From: DASXHZ01 sp036488085
GTDB taxonomy: Bacteria > Acidobacteriota > Thermoanaerobaculia > Gp7-AA8
DNA length: 64,000 nucleotides
Assembly: GCA_036488085.1 (NCBI GenBank)
Contig: DASXHZ010000024.1
Location: forward strand, 47,886-111,885
Direction of reading: 5' to 3'
This document shows, one piece after another, positions 34,035-43,780 of this stretch. The notes under the pieces were generated by a model. It was given only the letters and a program-made list of their open reading frames with translations, searched no databases and was not told the origin of the DNA. Position 1 is the first letter of the stretch, and each line of letters begins with the position of its first letter. A program made the translations under genes and the position numbers.

Positions 34035-35009
34035 TTACGCGCCCTGGGTCAGCAGCGCGAACCCGATCATCTTGTAGAGGAGCCGGGCGCCGACGTTGGC
34101 GTCCCACTCCGTCTCGCCCGGGGCGACCTCGCAGAGGTCGAGGCCGACGATCCGCTTCTTGGCGCGGCGGATGGCGCGCAGCAGACCGATGGCGTCGTTC
34201 CACGAGAGGCCGCCGGGCACCGGCGTCCCGGTGCCGGGACAGAGCGTCGGATCGAGGCCGTCGATATCCCACGAGAGATAGACGTCATCGGGGAGGGCCG
34301 CCACGATCTCGTCGGCGATCTCGGCGAACGGCGTCCCGTGCTCGCGGCGCATGGCGATGTCGGGATCGAAGAAGGTCACGATCCGGCCGTTGGAACGGGC
34401 GATCATCTCGTTTTCGGCGAAGCCGAGGTCGCGGATGCCGACCTGCACGAGCCGGCCAACGCCGTGCAGCTTCGTGACGACGTTGTGGAAGATCGACGCG
34501 TGTGACCAGGTGAAGCCCTCGTACGCATCGCGAAGATCGGCGTGCGCGTCGAGGTGGAGGATGCCGAGGCCGGGGTAGGTCTCCGAGTACGCGCGCATGG
34601 CGCCGAACGGGACCGAATGATCGCCGCCGAGGACGACCGGCATCTTGCCGTCGTCGAGCAGAGCCCGGGTGTGCGCGTAGACCCACTCGTTCATCCGCTC
34701 GCTGTACTCGTTGACGCCCTTCTTCGAGCGCGACTTCTGGGCCTTCACGTTCCAGCTCACGATCTTCTTCGGAATCTCGAGCATGGCGATGCCTGACTGG
34801 TACGGCTTGCCGGTCTCGTGATCGAAGAGATCGACCTGCTTCGACGCCTCGAAAACCGCCTTCGGTCCGCGCGACGTGCCGCCGCCGTACGACGTCGTCG
34901 CCTCGAACGGGACCGGGACGATGACGACGTGCGATTCGTCGGGAGTGAAGGGAAGGCCGTAGATGCCGGAGTTTTCGGGCGCGGCGGCGTCGGGATCGAA
35001 CTGCTTCAT
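34035..35009 (-). CDS. speB: Agmatinase/arginase-family ureohydrolase
   Basis: 324 residues with the full set of binuclear manganese motifs: VVLGGDHSVPFG (near residue 130), LHLDAHADLRD, and LSWDIDGLDPT. The N-terminal substrate loop has SYGGGTSRGP. Agmatinase converts agmatine to putrescine and urea; formiminoglutamase, guanidinobutyrase or arginase activity cannot be excluded from sequence. Its ATG follows immediately after the TAA stop of the small zinc-ribbon gene, so the two are co-transcribed. The product is cytoplasmic. Confidence 0.88.
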   Translation of the reverse strand: MKQFDPDAAAPENSGIYGLPFTPDESHVVIVPVPFEATTSYGGGTSRGPKAVFEASKQVDLFDHETGKPYQSGIAMLEIPKKIVSWNVKAQKSRSKKGVNEYSERMNEWVYAHTRALLDDGKMPVVLGGDHSVPFGAMRAYSETYPGLGILHLDAHADLRDAYEGFTWSHASIFHNVVTKLHGVGRLVQVGIRDLGFAENEMIARSNGRIVTFFDPDIAMRREHGTPFAEIADEIVAALPDDVYLSWDIDGLDPTLCPGTGTPVPGGLSWNDAIGLLRAIRRAKKRIVGLDLCEVAPGETEWDANVGARLLYKMIGFALLTQGA

Positions 35010-35300
35010 TTAATCCATATCCATCGGATTCACGAACTTCTCATCCGACTTCTCGGCCCGCTCCATCGCTTCCTTGAAGCGCTCCTCGAGAATGCGCGCG
35101 CGGTCCTTCTGGCTCTCGATCTGTTTGTCGAAGCGCTTCGCCGCCTCGCTCTTCTGCGTCTCGAGGTTCGAGACCATCGCCTCGAGCGAGAGCGATCCCT
35201 TCTTCTCCTTCGGCTTGTGCAGCAGCACCTCGCCGCTGACCCGGTCGATCACGATCGTCGCTTCGCAGTCGGGGCAGGTGATCTCGAAGTTGTTCGCCAT
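35010..35300 (-). CDS. Zinc-ribbon and coiled-coil small protein
   Basis: 96 residues. ITCPDCEATIVIDRVSGEVLLHK is a one-CxxC zinc-ribbon-like start; the remainder is a long amphipathic helix (LETQKSEAAKRFDKQIESQKDRARILEERFKEAMERAEK) that should form a coiled coil. Ends PMDMD, abutting the agmatinase start. Similar short proteins occur in Acidobacteriota beside unrelated genes; function unknown. TAGACT lies 9 nt upstream of its ATG (35315-35310), a possible near-leaderless promoter. Confidence 0.7.
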   Translation of the reverse strand: MANNFEITCPDCEATIVIDRVSGEVLLHKPKEKKGSLSLEAMVSNLETQKSEAAKRFDKQIESQKDRARILEERFKEAMERAEKSDEKFVNPMDMD

Positions 35301-35307
35301 GGCAGCT

Positions 35308-36426
35308 TCAGTCTATCGCCTGCTGCAGGTCGTCGAGGAGGTCCTGCATATTCTCGAGCCCGATCGACATCCGGAGCAGGTTCTGCGGCGTCCGCGACCC
35401 CGGCCCCTCGCTCGATGCGCGATGCTCGATGAGTGTCTCCGTGCCGCCGAGCGACGTCGCGCGGACGATCACTTTCACGCGGCTCGCGACGCGCAGCGCC
35501 TCCTGCCGTCCGCCGCGGATCAGAAACGACAACATCCCGCCGAAATCGCTCATCTGCTTCCGCGCGACGTCGTGGCGGGGATGCGACGCGAGTCCCGGAT
35601 AGTGCACGCGCTCGACGTTCTTGTGTCGGGCGAGCATCTCTGCGATCGCACGCGCGTTCTCGCAATGGACGCGCATCCTTGCGGGGAGCGAGCGGATGCC
35701 GCGGAGCACGAGCCACGAATTGAACGGCGAGGCGACGCCGCCGTGGATCTTGCGCGCGTGTCCGACGGCCTCGAACAATTCGTCGCGCTTCGCGAAGGCG
35801 AGCGAGCCGCCCTGCACGTCGCTATGGCCGCCGAGGTACTTGGTGGTCGAGTGCAGGACGACGTCGGCGCCGAGCTCGATCGGACGCTGGAGCGCCGGAG
35901 TCGCAAAGGTGCCGTCGACGAGCAGTAGAGCGCCATGTGCGTGCGCGATCTCGCCGAGCGCGGCGATGTCGACCACCTTCAGCAACGGATTCGACGGCGT
36001 CTCGCACCACAGCACGCGCGTGTTCTCGCGCATCGCGGACCGCACGCCGTCGAGATTCTCCATCGCGACGAAGTCGGACGACGCGCCCCACCGCGGGAAG
36101 TAGTCGTCAGCGATCCTTCGGACGCCGTAATAGCTGTCGTCGGGGAAGAGAACGTGCGCATTCGGGGGCAGTGACTGCAGCAACGCCGACGCGGCCGACA
36201 TCCCCGAGGCAAATGCCAGCGCCCCCTCGGCCGAATCGATCGCCGCGAGAGCCTCTTCCAACCGCTGCTGCGTGGGATTGCCGTCGCGAACGTACGAATA
36301 GCCGCGCGGCGTTCCTCCCTCAAGATCGCGCTCGAACGTCGTCGAGAGATACAGCGGCGGCGACACCGCCCCCGTCGTCTCGTCGACCTCGGCACCGGCG
36401 TGAATGGCTTTCGTCTCGAATCGCAT
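35308..36426 (-). CDS. Trans-sulfuration PLP enzyme (cystathionine gamma-synthase/lyase family)
   Basis: 372 residues from ATG 36426; a TTG five codons earlier is an alternative. Conserved family blocks: AIHAG at the N-terminus, YSYVRDGNPTQQRLEEALA, FASGMSA, and the pyridoxal-phosphate lysine in LHSTTKYLGGHSDVQGG (Lys196). The C-terminal SLGGTETLIEHRAS and RMSIGLEN are typical. It is cytoplasmic and acts in Cys/Met interconversion; gamma-synthase, gamma-lyase or beta-lyase cannot be separated from sequence alone. Palindromic element B lies 24 bp upstream. Confidence 0.9.
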   Translation of the reverse strand: MRFETKAIHAGAEVDETTGAVSPPLYLSTTFERDLEGGTPRGYSYVRDGNPTQQRLEEALAAIDSAEGALAFASGMSAASALLQSLPPNAHVLFPDDSYYGVRRIADDYFPRWGASSDFVAMENLDGVRSAMRENTRVLWCETPSNPLLKVVDIAALGEIAHAHGALLLVDGTFATPALQRPIELGADVVLHSTTKYLGGHSDVQGGSLAFAKRDELFEAVGHARKIHGGVASPFNSWLVLRGIRSLPARMRVHCENARAIAEMLARHKNVERVHYPGLASHPRHDVARKQMSDFGGMLSFLIRGGRQEALRVASRVKVIVRATSLGGTETLIEHRASSEGPGSRTPQNLLRMSIGLENMQDLLDDLQQAID

Positions 36427-36450
36427 GGCGTGAGGATACAATTTGAGAAA

Positions 36451-36532
36451 CCGTTATCCGTGATCCGTTATCCGTCATCCGGGGGATTCGTGTCTTCCGT
36501 CGCGGATAGCGGATAACGGGTAACGGATAACG
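36451..36532. repeat. CGTTAYNCG palindromic element B
   Basis: Imperfect inverted repeat of about 30 bp per arm (about 36452-36481 and 36501-36532), built of CGTTATCCG-type units. It fills the space between two divergent genes and ends directly at the ATG of the histidine kinase, so any ribosome-binding signal for that gene (GGATAACG) is part of the element. Confidence 0.8.
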
Positions 36533-38527
36533 ATGCTCAAACGCCTTCTCACGCGCGCGGCACAGGTGGCCATCACGTTCGCGGGCTTCGCCCTCCTGAA
36601 CTCGCTCGCCATCGCGTTCCAGGTCGAGACCGGCGTCTCGATCCTCTTCCCGGCGACCGGCTTCGGAATCCTGTGCGTCATGTTCTTCGGGCCGATCGCG
36701 GCGATAGGGATCATCGCGGCGACGATGGTGACGCCGTGGGCGCCGGAGAGTCCACCGCACATCCTCTTCGCGAGCGGCGTGATCAGCGCATTCGAGGCGC
36801 TGATCCCGTGGCTGGTCTTCAAGACGCGGCGCGACCTCCGGAGCGACTTGCGCGACATGAAGTCGCTTCTCGTTTTCCTCGTCGCCGGCACGATCGTGAA
36901 CACCGGCTTCAGCGCGATCGCCGGCAACCTTCTCGTCATCGACCATCCCGAGGGGCTGCAACTCGTCTGGCACGAAGTCTTCGTATGGTGGCTCGCCGAC
37001 TTCACGGCGGCGCTGCTGATCGCGGTGCCGATCCTCGCGTTCTCCGGCGCGCTGCGCCGCGGCGGCGCGACGGAGCGCGAGCCGCGCACGATCGTCAACA
37101 CGCTGCAAATCGTGATGGCGATCATCCTTCTCGGATTCGCCGCGTCGTTCGCCACCCGCACGTACCTCCTCAATCGCCTCGAAAACGATCGGCTCGACCA
37201 GCAGGCGATGTGGTGGGAGGCGGAGCAGACGTTGAACAAGATGCACAGCAACTTCCTCCGCGCCGCCTTCGTCGACGCCAACGACCCGAACGCGCCGCGG
37301 ACCGTCGACGCCGCGCGGCGGCTCAACGAGCAGTACATCGGCGACCTCGAAGTCGCGTTCCGCGCGATGCCGTCGCTCTCGAAGAGTTTTCCCGCTGTTG
37401 CGAACAAGACGCGCGGATGGTTCCGAAGCGCCGAGCAGGCCGCGGCGCAGCACGTCGCCACGCCGCAGAGTGAGGAGGCGCACCGCACCGGCGGCGAGAT
37501 CAGCGCGCTTCACGAGACGCTCGACAACGGAAACGCGCTGGCGTGGCGTTCGTTCGCCGAAAAGCGCGGCACGCTGATGCTGGTCGCGGACATGGTCGAC
37601 GGCCTCGTCTTCGCCATCCTCGTGCTCGCGTCGGTGACCATCATCTATCGCGTCTCGCGGCCGCTGCAGCAAATCCGCGGAGCGATCGACGGCATGCGCG
37701 ACGGCGAGCCGCTCGACGCTGCGCGCATCTCGTCTCCTTACCTCGAGTTCCGCTCCATCGCCTCGGCGATGGAACAGACGTCACGCGAGCTGCGCGACCG
37801 CGAGATCGCGCTGCGCCTCCAGACCGACCGCGCCGTCGCCGCGTCAAAACACAAGAGCGAATTCCTCGCGAAGATGTCGCACGAGTTGCGAACGCCGCTC
37901 AACTCCATCATCGGCTTCTCCGAGCTGCTGGCCGAGCAGGAGACGACCATCGAGCCGCAGCGGCGGCTTGCCTTCCTCGACAACGTCACCAGCTCTGCGC
38001 GGCATCTGCTGCATCTCATCAACGACCTGCTCGACATCGCGAAGGTCGAGTCGGGGAAGATGAAGATGCACTTCGAGAACGTCGACCTGCGGCTGGCAAT
38101 CGCAAACACCGTCGCCTCGACCACGCCGCTGTTCCATCGCAAGAAGCAGGAGCTGGAAGTCGCCTTGCCCGCCGAGCCGATGATGGCGCGCGCCGATATC
38201 GGCCGCGTCGAGCAGGTGCTGCTGAACCTCCTCGCGAACGCGAACAAGTTCAGCGCCGAGGGGCAGAAGATCCAGATCCGGAGCGAGCAGGAAGAGGGGG
38301 CGTGGCGGATCGACGTGATCGATCAAGGGATCGGGATCAGCGCCGACGACCAGAAGCGCATCTTCGACGAATTCGAGCAGGTACATCCCCGCGGTCCCGC
38401 GTCGGCCGGAACCGGCCTCGGGCTCGCGCTGGCGAAACGCTTCGTCGAGATGCACGGCGGCGCGATCGCGGTCGAAAGCGTCCCCGGATCGGGGGCACGG
38501 TTCAGCATTCGCCTGCCGCGTGTGTAG
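36533..38527 (+). CDS. MASE1-type membrane sensor histidine kinase
   Basis: 664 residues. Residues about 5-290 form a MASE1-like integral membrane sensor of six to eight helices (GVSILFPATGFGILCVMFFGP). A periplasmic or linker helical region and a further helix near 355 precede a HAMP-like linker. The HisKA dimer has KSEFLAKMSHELRTPLNSIIGFSELL with the phospho-His, followed by HATPase N-box (LLNLLANANKFS), DQGIGISADD and GTGLGLALAKRFV. It autophosphorylates in response to an unknown signal. The REC-GGDEF gene 42 bp downstream is its likely partner. Confidence 0.9.
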   Translation: MLKRLLTRAAQVAITFAGFALLNSLAIAFQVETGVSILFPATGFGILCVMFFGPIAAIGIIAATMVTPWAPESPPHILFASGVISAFEALIPWLVFKTRRDLRSDLRDMKSLLVFLVAGTIVNTGFSAIAGNLLVIDHPEGLQLVWHEVFVWWLADFTAALLIAVPILAFSGALRRGGATEREPRTIVNTLQIVMAIILLGFAASFATRTYLLNRLENDRLDQQAMWWEAEQTLNKMHSNFLRAAFVDANDPNAPRTVDAARRLNEQYIGDLEVAFRAMPSLSKSFPAVANKTRGWFRSAEQAAAQHVATPQSEEAHRTGGEISALHETLDNGNALAWRSFAEKRGTLMLVADMVDGLVFAILVLASVTIIYRVSRPLQQIRGAIDGMRDGEPLDAARISSPYLEFRSIASAMEQTSRELRDREIALRLQTDRAVAASKHKSEFLAKMSHELRTPLNSIIGFSELLAEQETTIEPQRRLAFLDNVTSSARHLLHLINDLLDIAKVESGKMKMHFENVDLRLAIANTVASTTPLFHRKKQELEVALPAEPMMARADIGRVEQVLLNLLANANKFSAEGQKIQIRSEQEEGAWRIDVIDQGIGISADDQKRIFDEFEQVHPRGPASAGTGLGLALAKRFVEMHGGAIAVESVPGSGARFSIRLPRV

Positions 38528-38569
38528 GGTGGCCCACCTCTCGCATGCTGAAGTTGACGAACCAGGCCC

Positions 38570-39598
38570 ATGCCAGAAAAACCCCTCCGCCGTCGGGCCG
38601 ACGCCGAGCCCTCTGACCTCGGTCTACGAGCGCTCATCGTCGACGACGACGAGAACTACCGCTTCTTCCTCGCATCGCTGGTGACCCGTTTCGGCTTCTC
38701 GGTCGCCACGGCGGGCGACGGCACGCAGGCGATCGAGATCCTCGACGTCGCGCCGCCGTTCGACCTCCTTCTGATCGACCTGGAGATGCCGCGCGTCGAC
38801 GGCCTCGCCACGATCTCCTCCATCCGCGGCAACCCGCGTTTCGCGGATGCGTTCGCGGTGATGGTCACGGGCCACGACAACGTGCAGACGAAGATCGAGG
38901 CGCTGCGCCTCGGCTACGACGACTACATCAGCAAGTCGTCGAGCGAGCTCGAAATCAGCGCGAAACTGAGCGCTGCACGACGCGTCATCCTCCGCCAGAA
39001 GAAACTCGACGACGCCGTCCGCGAGCTCTACGGGCTCGCCACGCGCGACGAGCTGACGGGCCTGTACAACCGCCGATTCTTCTTTACGGAGGCGGAGCGG
39101 GCGGTCAAATCGAGCGAGCCGGTCAACCTCATCGTGTTCGACCTCGACGACTTCAAGCGCGTCAACGATACGTTCGGCCACCTCGCCGGCGACCGCATCC
39201 TCCGCGACATCGGAACGCTCTTCATCAACCACACGCGCCACGGAGACGTCATCGCGCGCTACGGCGGCGACGAATTCGTCATGCTGGTCGGCGAGAGCGC
39301 GCCGGCCGAAGTCGAGGCGCTCGAAAAGCGGCTCGTCGCCGCATTCTCCGAGCTGGCATGGACGTACGGCGACGTCACCTTCGGCATCAGCGTCACCAGC
39401 GGACTCGCCTGCTCTTCGCTCATCGCCCAGCCAACTCTCGCGCAGCTCCTCGGCGCCGCCGACCGCGATCTCTACAAGAACAAGTGGCTCCGCCGGAACC
39501 CCGACGTCGACCCGACCCTCTACGAATACGACAATACCCGCGACGCCCAGGTGATCGAGTTCCTGCGAGAGGTCCATTCCGCGGTCCGCCGTTTATAG
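38570..39598 (+). CDS. Response regulator with GGDEF domain (diguanylate cyclase)
   Basis: 342 residues. Receiver domain (about 20-140): acidic pair in IVDDDENY, phospho-Asp in LLLIDLEMPRVDG, switch Thr in VMVTGHD and Lys in DYISKSS. GGDEF domain (about 165-310): DELTGLYNRRFF, FDLDDFKRVNDTFGH and the active-site RYGGDEF. It should synthesise cyclic di-GMP when phosphorylated, presumably by the upstream kinase. The RxxD inhibitory site is not obvious. Its TAG stop overlaps the -10-like box of the next gene. Confidence 0.9.
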   Translation: MPEKPLRRRADAEPSDLGLRALIVDDDENYRFFLASLVTRFGFSVATAGDGTQAIEILDVAPPFDLLLIDLEMPRVDGLATISSIRGNPRFADAFAVMVTGHDNVQTKIEALRLGYDDYISKSSSELEISAKLSAARRVILRQKKLDDAVRELYGLATRDELTGLYNRRFFFTEAERAVKSSEPVNLIVFDLDDFKRVNDTFGHLAGDRILRDIGTLFINHTRHGDVIARYGGDEFVMLVGESAPAEVEALEKRLVAAFSELAWTYGDVTFGISVTSGLACSSLIAQPTLAQLLGAADRDLYKNKWLRRNPDVDPTLYEYDNTRDAQVIEFLREVHSAVRRL

Positions 39599-39599
39599 T
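39594..39599 (+). promoter_or_regulatory. -10-like box TATAGT overlapping the upstream stop codon
   Basis: TATAGT contains the TAG stop of the diguanylate cyclase gene (39596-39598) and ends exactly 6 nt before the GTG start at 39606, the spacing expected for a leaderless transcript. Confidence 0.5.
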
Positions 39600-39605
39600 G
39601 GCGGC

Positions 39606-40262
39606 GTGATTCACCTCGGCTCCATCGGCCGGACATCGATCGACGTCGACGTCAGCTTTCTGATCCTCGCCGGTTTCTTTGTTTTCACCTTCTACGACCA
39701 GCGGCAGGGGATCCAGTACGCGCTGCTGTGGATCCCCGTGCTGTTCCTCGGCGTCCTGCTGCACGAGCTGTCGCACGCGGGGATGATCGCGGCTTTCGGC
39801 TACGGCTCCAGCCAGGTGATGCTGGCAGGGCTCGGCGGCGTGACTGTCAACAAGCGGGTCGCGAAGCCTTGGCACGACATGGTGATCAGCGCCGCCGGCC
39901 CGGCGTCGAGCTTCGTCATGGCGTTCGGCGCCTCGCTACTCGCACAGCGGGTGCATGACCCGATGTTCGCCGCCTTTCTGCCGCTCTTCGCGATCGCGAA
40001 CTTCTTCTGGGGCATCTTCAACCTCATCCCCGTTCCGCCGCTCGACGGCGGGGGAATCGTTCGCAACTTTTTTCGCATTCTCCTCCGCGAGCGGACGGCG
40101 TTCATCGTCTCGATCTGGGTCGGCTTCGTCGTCGGCCTCCTCGTGATCGCCGTCGGCATCTACATCAAGTATTGGATGATGTCGTTCCTCGTCGCCTGGT
40201 ATCTGTGGATGAACTGGCAACAGTGGCAGTACTTCCGCAAGAACGGATATCCGGGCGACTGA
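39606..40262 (+). CDS. Site-2 protease (M50 family) membrane metalloprotease
   Basis: 218 residues from GTG 39606. Zinc motif HELSH in a membrane helix (LLHELSHAGMIAA) and the second conserved motif NLIPVPPLDGG supplying the third ligand. About five transmembrane helices; no PDZ or CBS domain, so it is a minimal SREBP/Rip-type protease. Site-2 proteases cleave transmembrane segments of anti-sigma factors or signal peptides; no substrate gene is adjacent. Confidence 0.88.
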   Translation: MIHLGSIGRTSIDVDVSFLILAGFFVFTFYDQRQGIQYALLWIPVLFLGVLLHELSHAGMIAAFGYGSSQVMLAGLGGVTVNKRVAKPWHDMVISAAGPASSFVMAFGASLLAQRVHDPMFAAFLPLFAIANFFWGIFNLIPVPPLDGGGIVRNFFRILLRERTAFIVSIWVGFVVGLLVIAVGIYIKYWMMSFLVAWYLWMNWQQWQYFRKNGYPGD

Positions 40263-40287
40263 CGCTGATAAAATCGACTTCTCTCTC

Positions 40288-43200
40288 ATGGCGACCCTGC
40301 CCTCAGTGCCGGGTGAGCGGCATCTCTCTCATCTTCAGAAAGCGCGCGGCGCGCTGCTGCGCCTCCTCGCGCGCGCGCGACGCTCGACCACGGAGAAGGC
40401 GGCGGAGAAGCTGCAGTCGGCGCTCTTCCGCATAGCGGCGCTGACGCAATCGACCGAACGGCTCGAGGACCTCTATCGGGCCATTCACCAGGTCGTCGGC
40501 GAGCTGATGTTCGCGAAGAACTTCTTCATCGCCGAGTACGACGAGCGGAACGACCGCCTGGCGTTCCCCTACTTCGTCGACGAGTTCGACTCCGCGCCGG
40601 AAGGCCTCTCGCCAGGACACGGCATCACCGCGTACGTGCTCCGCACCGGCGAGCCGATCCTCGCAACGCCGGAGGTGTTCGACGACCTCGTGGCCCGCGG
40701 AGAGGTGGAGCTCGTCGGGCAGCCCTCGGTCGACTGGCTCGGCGCGCCGCTCAAGAGCGGCGACCGCAGCTGGGGCGTCATCGGGCTGCAGACGTACGGC
40801 GAGTCGCAGCGCTACACCGAGCGGCACAAGGAGATCCTCCTCTTCGTGGCGCAACACGTCGCCACGGCGATCGAACAGAAGCGGAACGACGCGGAGCTGC
40901 GCGCCAGCGAGCGGCGCTACCGGCAGATGTTCGAGAACAACCGCGCGGTGCAGCTCATCCTCGATCCGGCGGCCGGCCGCATCGTCGACGCGAACACCGC
41001 CGCCTGCGACTTCTACGGCTACACGCGCGAAGAGCTGCGCGGCATGCTCGTCTGGGACATCAACCTCATGGGCGAGCCGGGCGTGCGCGAGGAGATGCTG
41101 AAGGCGCAGGAACAGCAGCGCAGCTATTTCATCTTCCGCCACGTGCTCGCGAGCGGCGAGGTGCGCGACGTCGAGGTGCACTCCGGCCCCGTGAACGTCG
41201 GCGACCGCGTGCTCCTGTACTCGATCATCCACGACATCACGGAGCGCAAGCGCGCCGAGAGCGCGCTCCTCGAGTCGGAGGAGCGCTACCGCAACGTCTT
41301 CGACTACGCGTCAGTCGGCATCTACCAGACGACGCCGGAGGGCGACTTCATCGCCGTCAACGAGACGCTCGCGCGCATGCTCGGCTACGACGGCGTCGAC
41401 GACCTTCTCACGAAGAACATGCGCCGCGACGTCTACGTCGAGCCGGAGTTGCGCGACGACCTGATCCGCCGATTCGCCTACAACGGCCAGAAGCCGACCA
41501 GCCACGAAGTGCTCTGGAAGCGGAAAGACGGCACGCTCATCTGGGTGACGCTCAACGCGCACACCGTCCAGTCGTCACACGGCGTGACGTATTTCGAGGG
41601 ATTCGTCTACGACATCACCGAGCGGCGCCTCGCGGAGGAGCGGCTCGCCTCGGCGAACGCACAGCGCAAAGCCGTCCTCGACGCCGCCACGCAGGTGTCG
41701 ATCATCGCCACCGATCCCGACGGCACCATCACGGTATTCAACTCCGGAGCGGAGCGGATGCTCGGCTACGGCGCCGAGGAGATGATCGGCCGCCGCTCGC
41801 TGCTCGATCTTCACGTCGCCTGGCAGCTCGAGCAGCAGGCGCTCAGCCTCAGCTCCGAGTTCCGGCACGACATCGGTGGCTTCGACGTCCTCTCCCTCCG
41901 CGCCGCGATCCACGGCCACGAAGAGCGCGAGTGGACGTATATCGCGAAGCGTGGGTACCAGGTGTCCGTGCTCGTGTCCGTGACGTCGATCCGCGCCGAG
42001 GATGGATCGATCACCGGCTTCCTCCACGTGGGGACCGACATCTCGGAGCGCAAGACATCGGAGGAGAGGCTCCGCACCCAGGCCGCGGCGATCACCTCGG
42101 CCATGGACGGCATCGGCATCCTCGACGACCGCCTCGACTTCACCTACTCGAACGACGCGCTCGCGAAGCTCTTCGGCCACACCGATCCGATCTCGATCAC
42201 CGGCACGAACCTCTGCGATCTCTACGAGCCGCCCGAGCAGGTACGGTTCATCACCACGATCCTTCCGATCGTGCAGCAGCGCGGGCGCTGGCGCGGCGAG
42301 GCGACCGGCCTGCGGCCCGACGGCATCACGTTCCCGCAGGAGATTTCGCTCACGTCGATCGACGGCGGCGGGCTCGTCGCGGTCGTCCGCGACATCACGG
42401 AGCGGACGTACGCCGAGGAGCAGATCAAACACCTCGCGTACCACGACGCGCTGACCGGCCTCCCGAACCGGCTGCTGTTCAAGGACCGCGTCACGGTGGC
42501 GTTGTCGCACGCACAACGCAACAACTCCCGCCTCGCGGTGCTCTTCCTCGACCTCGATCGCTTCAAAGTCATCAACGACTCGCTCGGCCACAACGTCGGC
42601 GATCGGCTGTTGCAGGAGGTCGCCGCGCGCGTGCTGGCCTGCCTCCGCGACAGCGACACGGTCGCACGCCTCGGCGGCGACGAGTTCACGATCCTCCTCC
42701 CCAGCCTCGTGAACTCCGACGACGCGGCGCCGATCGCGCAGAAGATCCTCGACTTCATCCGCGCCCCGTTCCATATCGAGGAACGCGAGCTCTTCACCTC
42801 GACCTCGATCGGCATCAGCCTCTACCCCGAAGACGCCGCGGACGCCGAGACACTCATCAAGAACGCCGACACCGCGATGTACCAGGCGAAGGAACAGGGG
42901 CGCGACAACTACCAGCTCTTCAACGCCTACGTGAACGCGCGGGCGCTTCAGCGCATCGCGTTGGAGCACGGACTGCGGCGCGCGCTCGTCAACGACGAGT
43001 TCGACGTCTTCTTCCAGCCGATCGTCGACCTCCGCACCGGCGTCGTCACCGGCATGGAGGCGCTGCTCCGCTGGAACCATCCGGAGCTCGGCTCCGTGCC
43101 GCCGTCGACGTTCATCCCCCTCGCGGAATCGACCGGGATCATGATGCCGATCGGCGCTTGGGCGCTGCGGCAGGCGTGCATGCGCGCGAAGGAGTGGCAG

Positions 43201-43725
43201 GACGCCGGCTTCCGCAACCTCTCGCTCGCCGTGAATCTATCGGTGACGCAACTGCAGTCCGTCGACCTCGTGCAGCGCGTCCGGGCGACGCTCGACGAGA
43301 CCGGCCTGCCGCCCGATCAGCTCGAGCTCGAGATCACCGAGTCGACCGCCATGCAGTCGCCCGAGATCTCGCTGCGCGTCCTCTCGGAGCTGAAAAAACT
43401 CGGCATCCGCATCTCCCTCGACGACTTCGGTACCGGCCACTCGTCGCTCGCCTACCTCAAGCGCCTCCCGATCGACACACTGAAGATCGATCAGTCCTTC
43501 GTCCGCGACATCGACGCCGACCCGAACAGCGCCGCCATCGTCACCGCCATCATCGCCATGGCCCACTCCCTTCGCCTGAAGGTCATCGCCGAAGGCGTGG
43601 AACAGGAAGAACAAGCCGTCTTCCTCCGCCGCTACGGCTGCGACCTCATGCAGGGCTACCTCTTCACGAAGCCGGTGCCCGCGCACGAGTTCGGGATGCT
43701 ACTGGCGAAGTTGTTCGCGAGCTGA
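40288..43725 (+). CDS. GAF-PAS-GGDEF-EAL cyclic di-GMP signalling protein
   Basis: 1145 residues. N-terminal GAF domain (about 45-200), then four PAS-like sensors (about 205-320, 330-450, 455-590, 595-705) each closing with a DITER-type PAC motif. GGDEF domain (about 715-880) with DALTGLPNRLLF and intact RLGGDEF, then EAL domain (about 895-1145) with MEALLRWNHP, LEITESTAM, DDFGTGHSSL and KIDQSF. Both synthase and phosphodiesterase motifs appear complete, so either direction is possible. It has no membrane segment and is probably cytoplasmic. Confidence 0.93.
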   Translation: MATLPSVPGERHLSHLQKARGALLRLLARARRSTTEKAAEKLQSALFRIAALTQSTERLEDLYRAIHQVVGELMFAKNFFIAEYDERNDRLAFPYFVDEFDSAPEGLSPGHGITAYVLRTGEPILATPEVFDDLVARGEVELVGQPSVDWLGAPLKSGDRSWGVIGLQTYGESQRYTERHKEILLFVAQHVATAIEQKRNDAELRASERRYRQMFENNRAVQLILDPAAGRIVDANTAACDFYGYTREELRGMLVWDINLMGEPGVREEMLKAQEQQRSYFIFRHVLASGEVRDVEVHSGPVNVGDRVLLYSIIHDITERKRAESALLESEERYRNVFDYASVGIYQTTPEGDFIAVNETLARMLGYDGVDDLLTKNMRRDVYVEPELRDDLIRRFAYNGQKPTSHEVLWKRKDGTLIWVTLNAHTVQSSHGVTYFEGFVYDITERRLAEERLASANAQRKAVLDAATQVSIIATDPDGTITVFNSGAERMLGYGAEEMIGRRSLLDLHVAWQLEQQALSLSSEFRHDIGGFDVLSLRAAIHGHEEREWTYIAKRGYQVSVLVSVTSIRAEDGSITGFLHVGTDISERKTSEERLRTQAAAITSAMDGIGILDDRLDFTYSNDALAKLFGHTDPISITGTNLCDLYEPPEQVRFITTILPIVQQRGRWRGEATGLRPDGITFPQEISLTSIDGGGLVAVVRDITERTYAEEQIKHLAYHDALTGLPNRLLFKDRVTVALSHAQRNNSRLAVLFLDLDRFKVINDSLGHNVGDRLLQEVAARVLACLRDSDTVARLGGDEFTILLPSLVNSDDAAPIAQKILDFIRAPFHIEERELFTSTSIGISLYPEDAADAETLIKNADTAMYQAKEQGRDNYQLFNAYVNARALQRIALEHGLRRALVNDEFDVFFQPIVDLRTGVVTGMEALLRWNHPELGSVPPSTFIPLAESTGIMMPIGAWALRQACMRAKEWQDAGFRNLSLAVNLSVTQLQSVDLVQRVRATLDETGLPPDQLELEITESTAMQSPEISLRVLSELKKLGIRISLDDFGTGHSSLAYLKRLPIDTLKIDQSFVRDIDADPNSAAIVTAIIAMAHSLRLKVIAEGVEQEEQAVFLRRYGCDLMQGYLFTKPVPAHEFGMLLAKLFAS

Positions 43726-43740
43726 CTATGCCGCTTCGGC

Positions 43741-43766
43741 TGGCGCCGACGGCCTCGCCGGCGCCA
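43741..43766. terminator. Hairpin between convergent genes
   Basis: TGGCGC...GCGCCA and inner CGGC/GCCG pairs with a three-base loop give a GC-rich hairpin in the 55-bp gap between the stops at 43725 and 43781. No T-tract follows on either strand. Confidence 0.3.
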
Positions 43767-43780
43767 TACAGAACCCCGCG

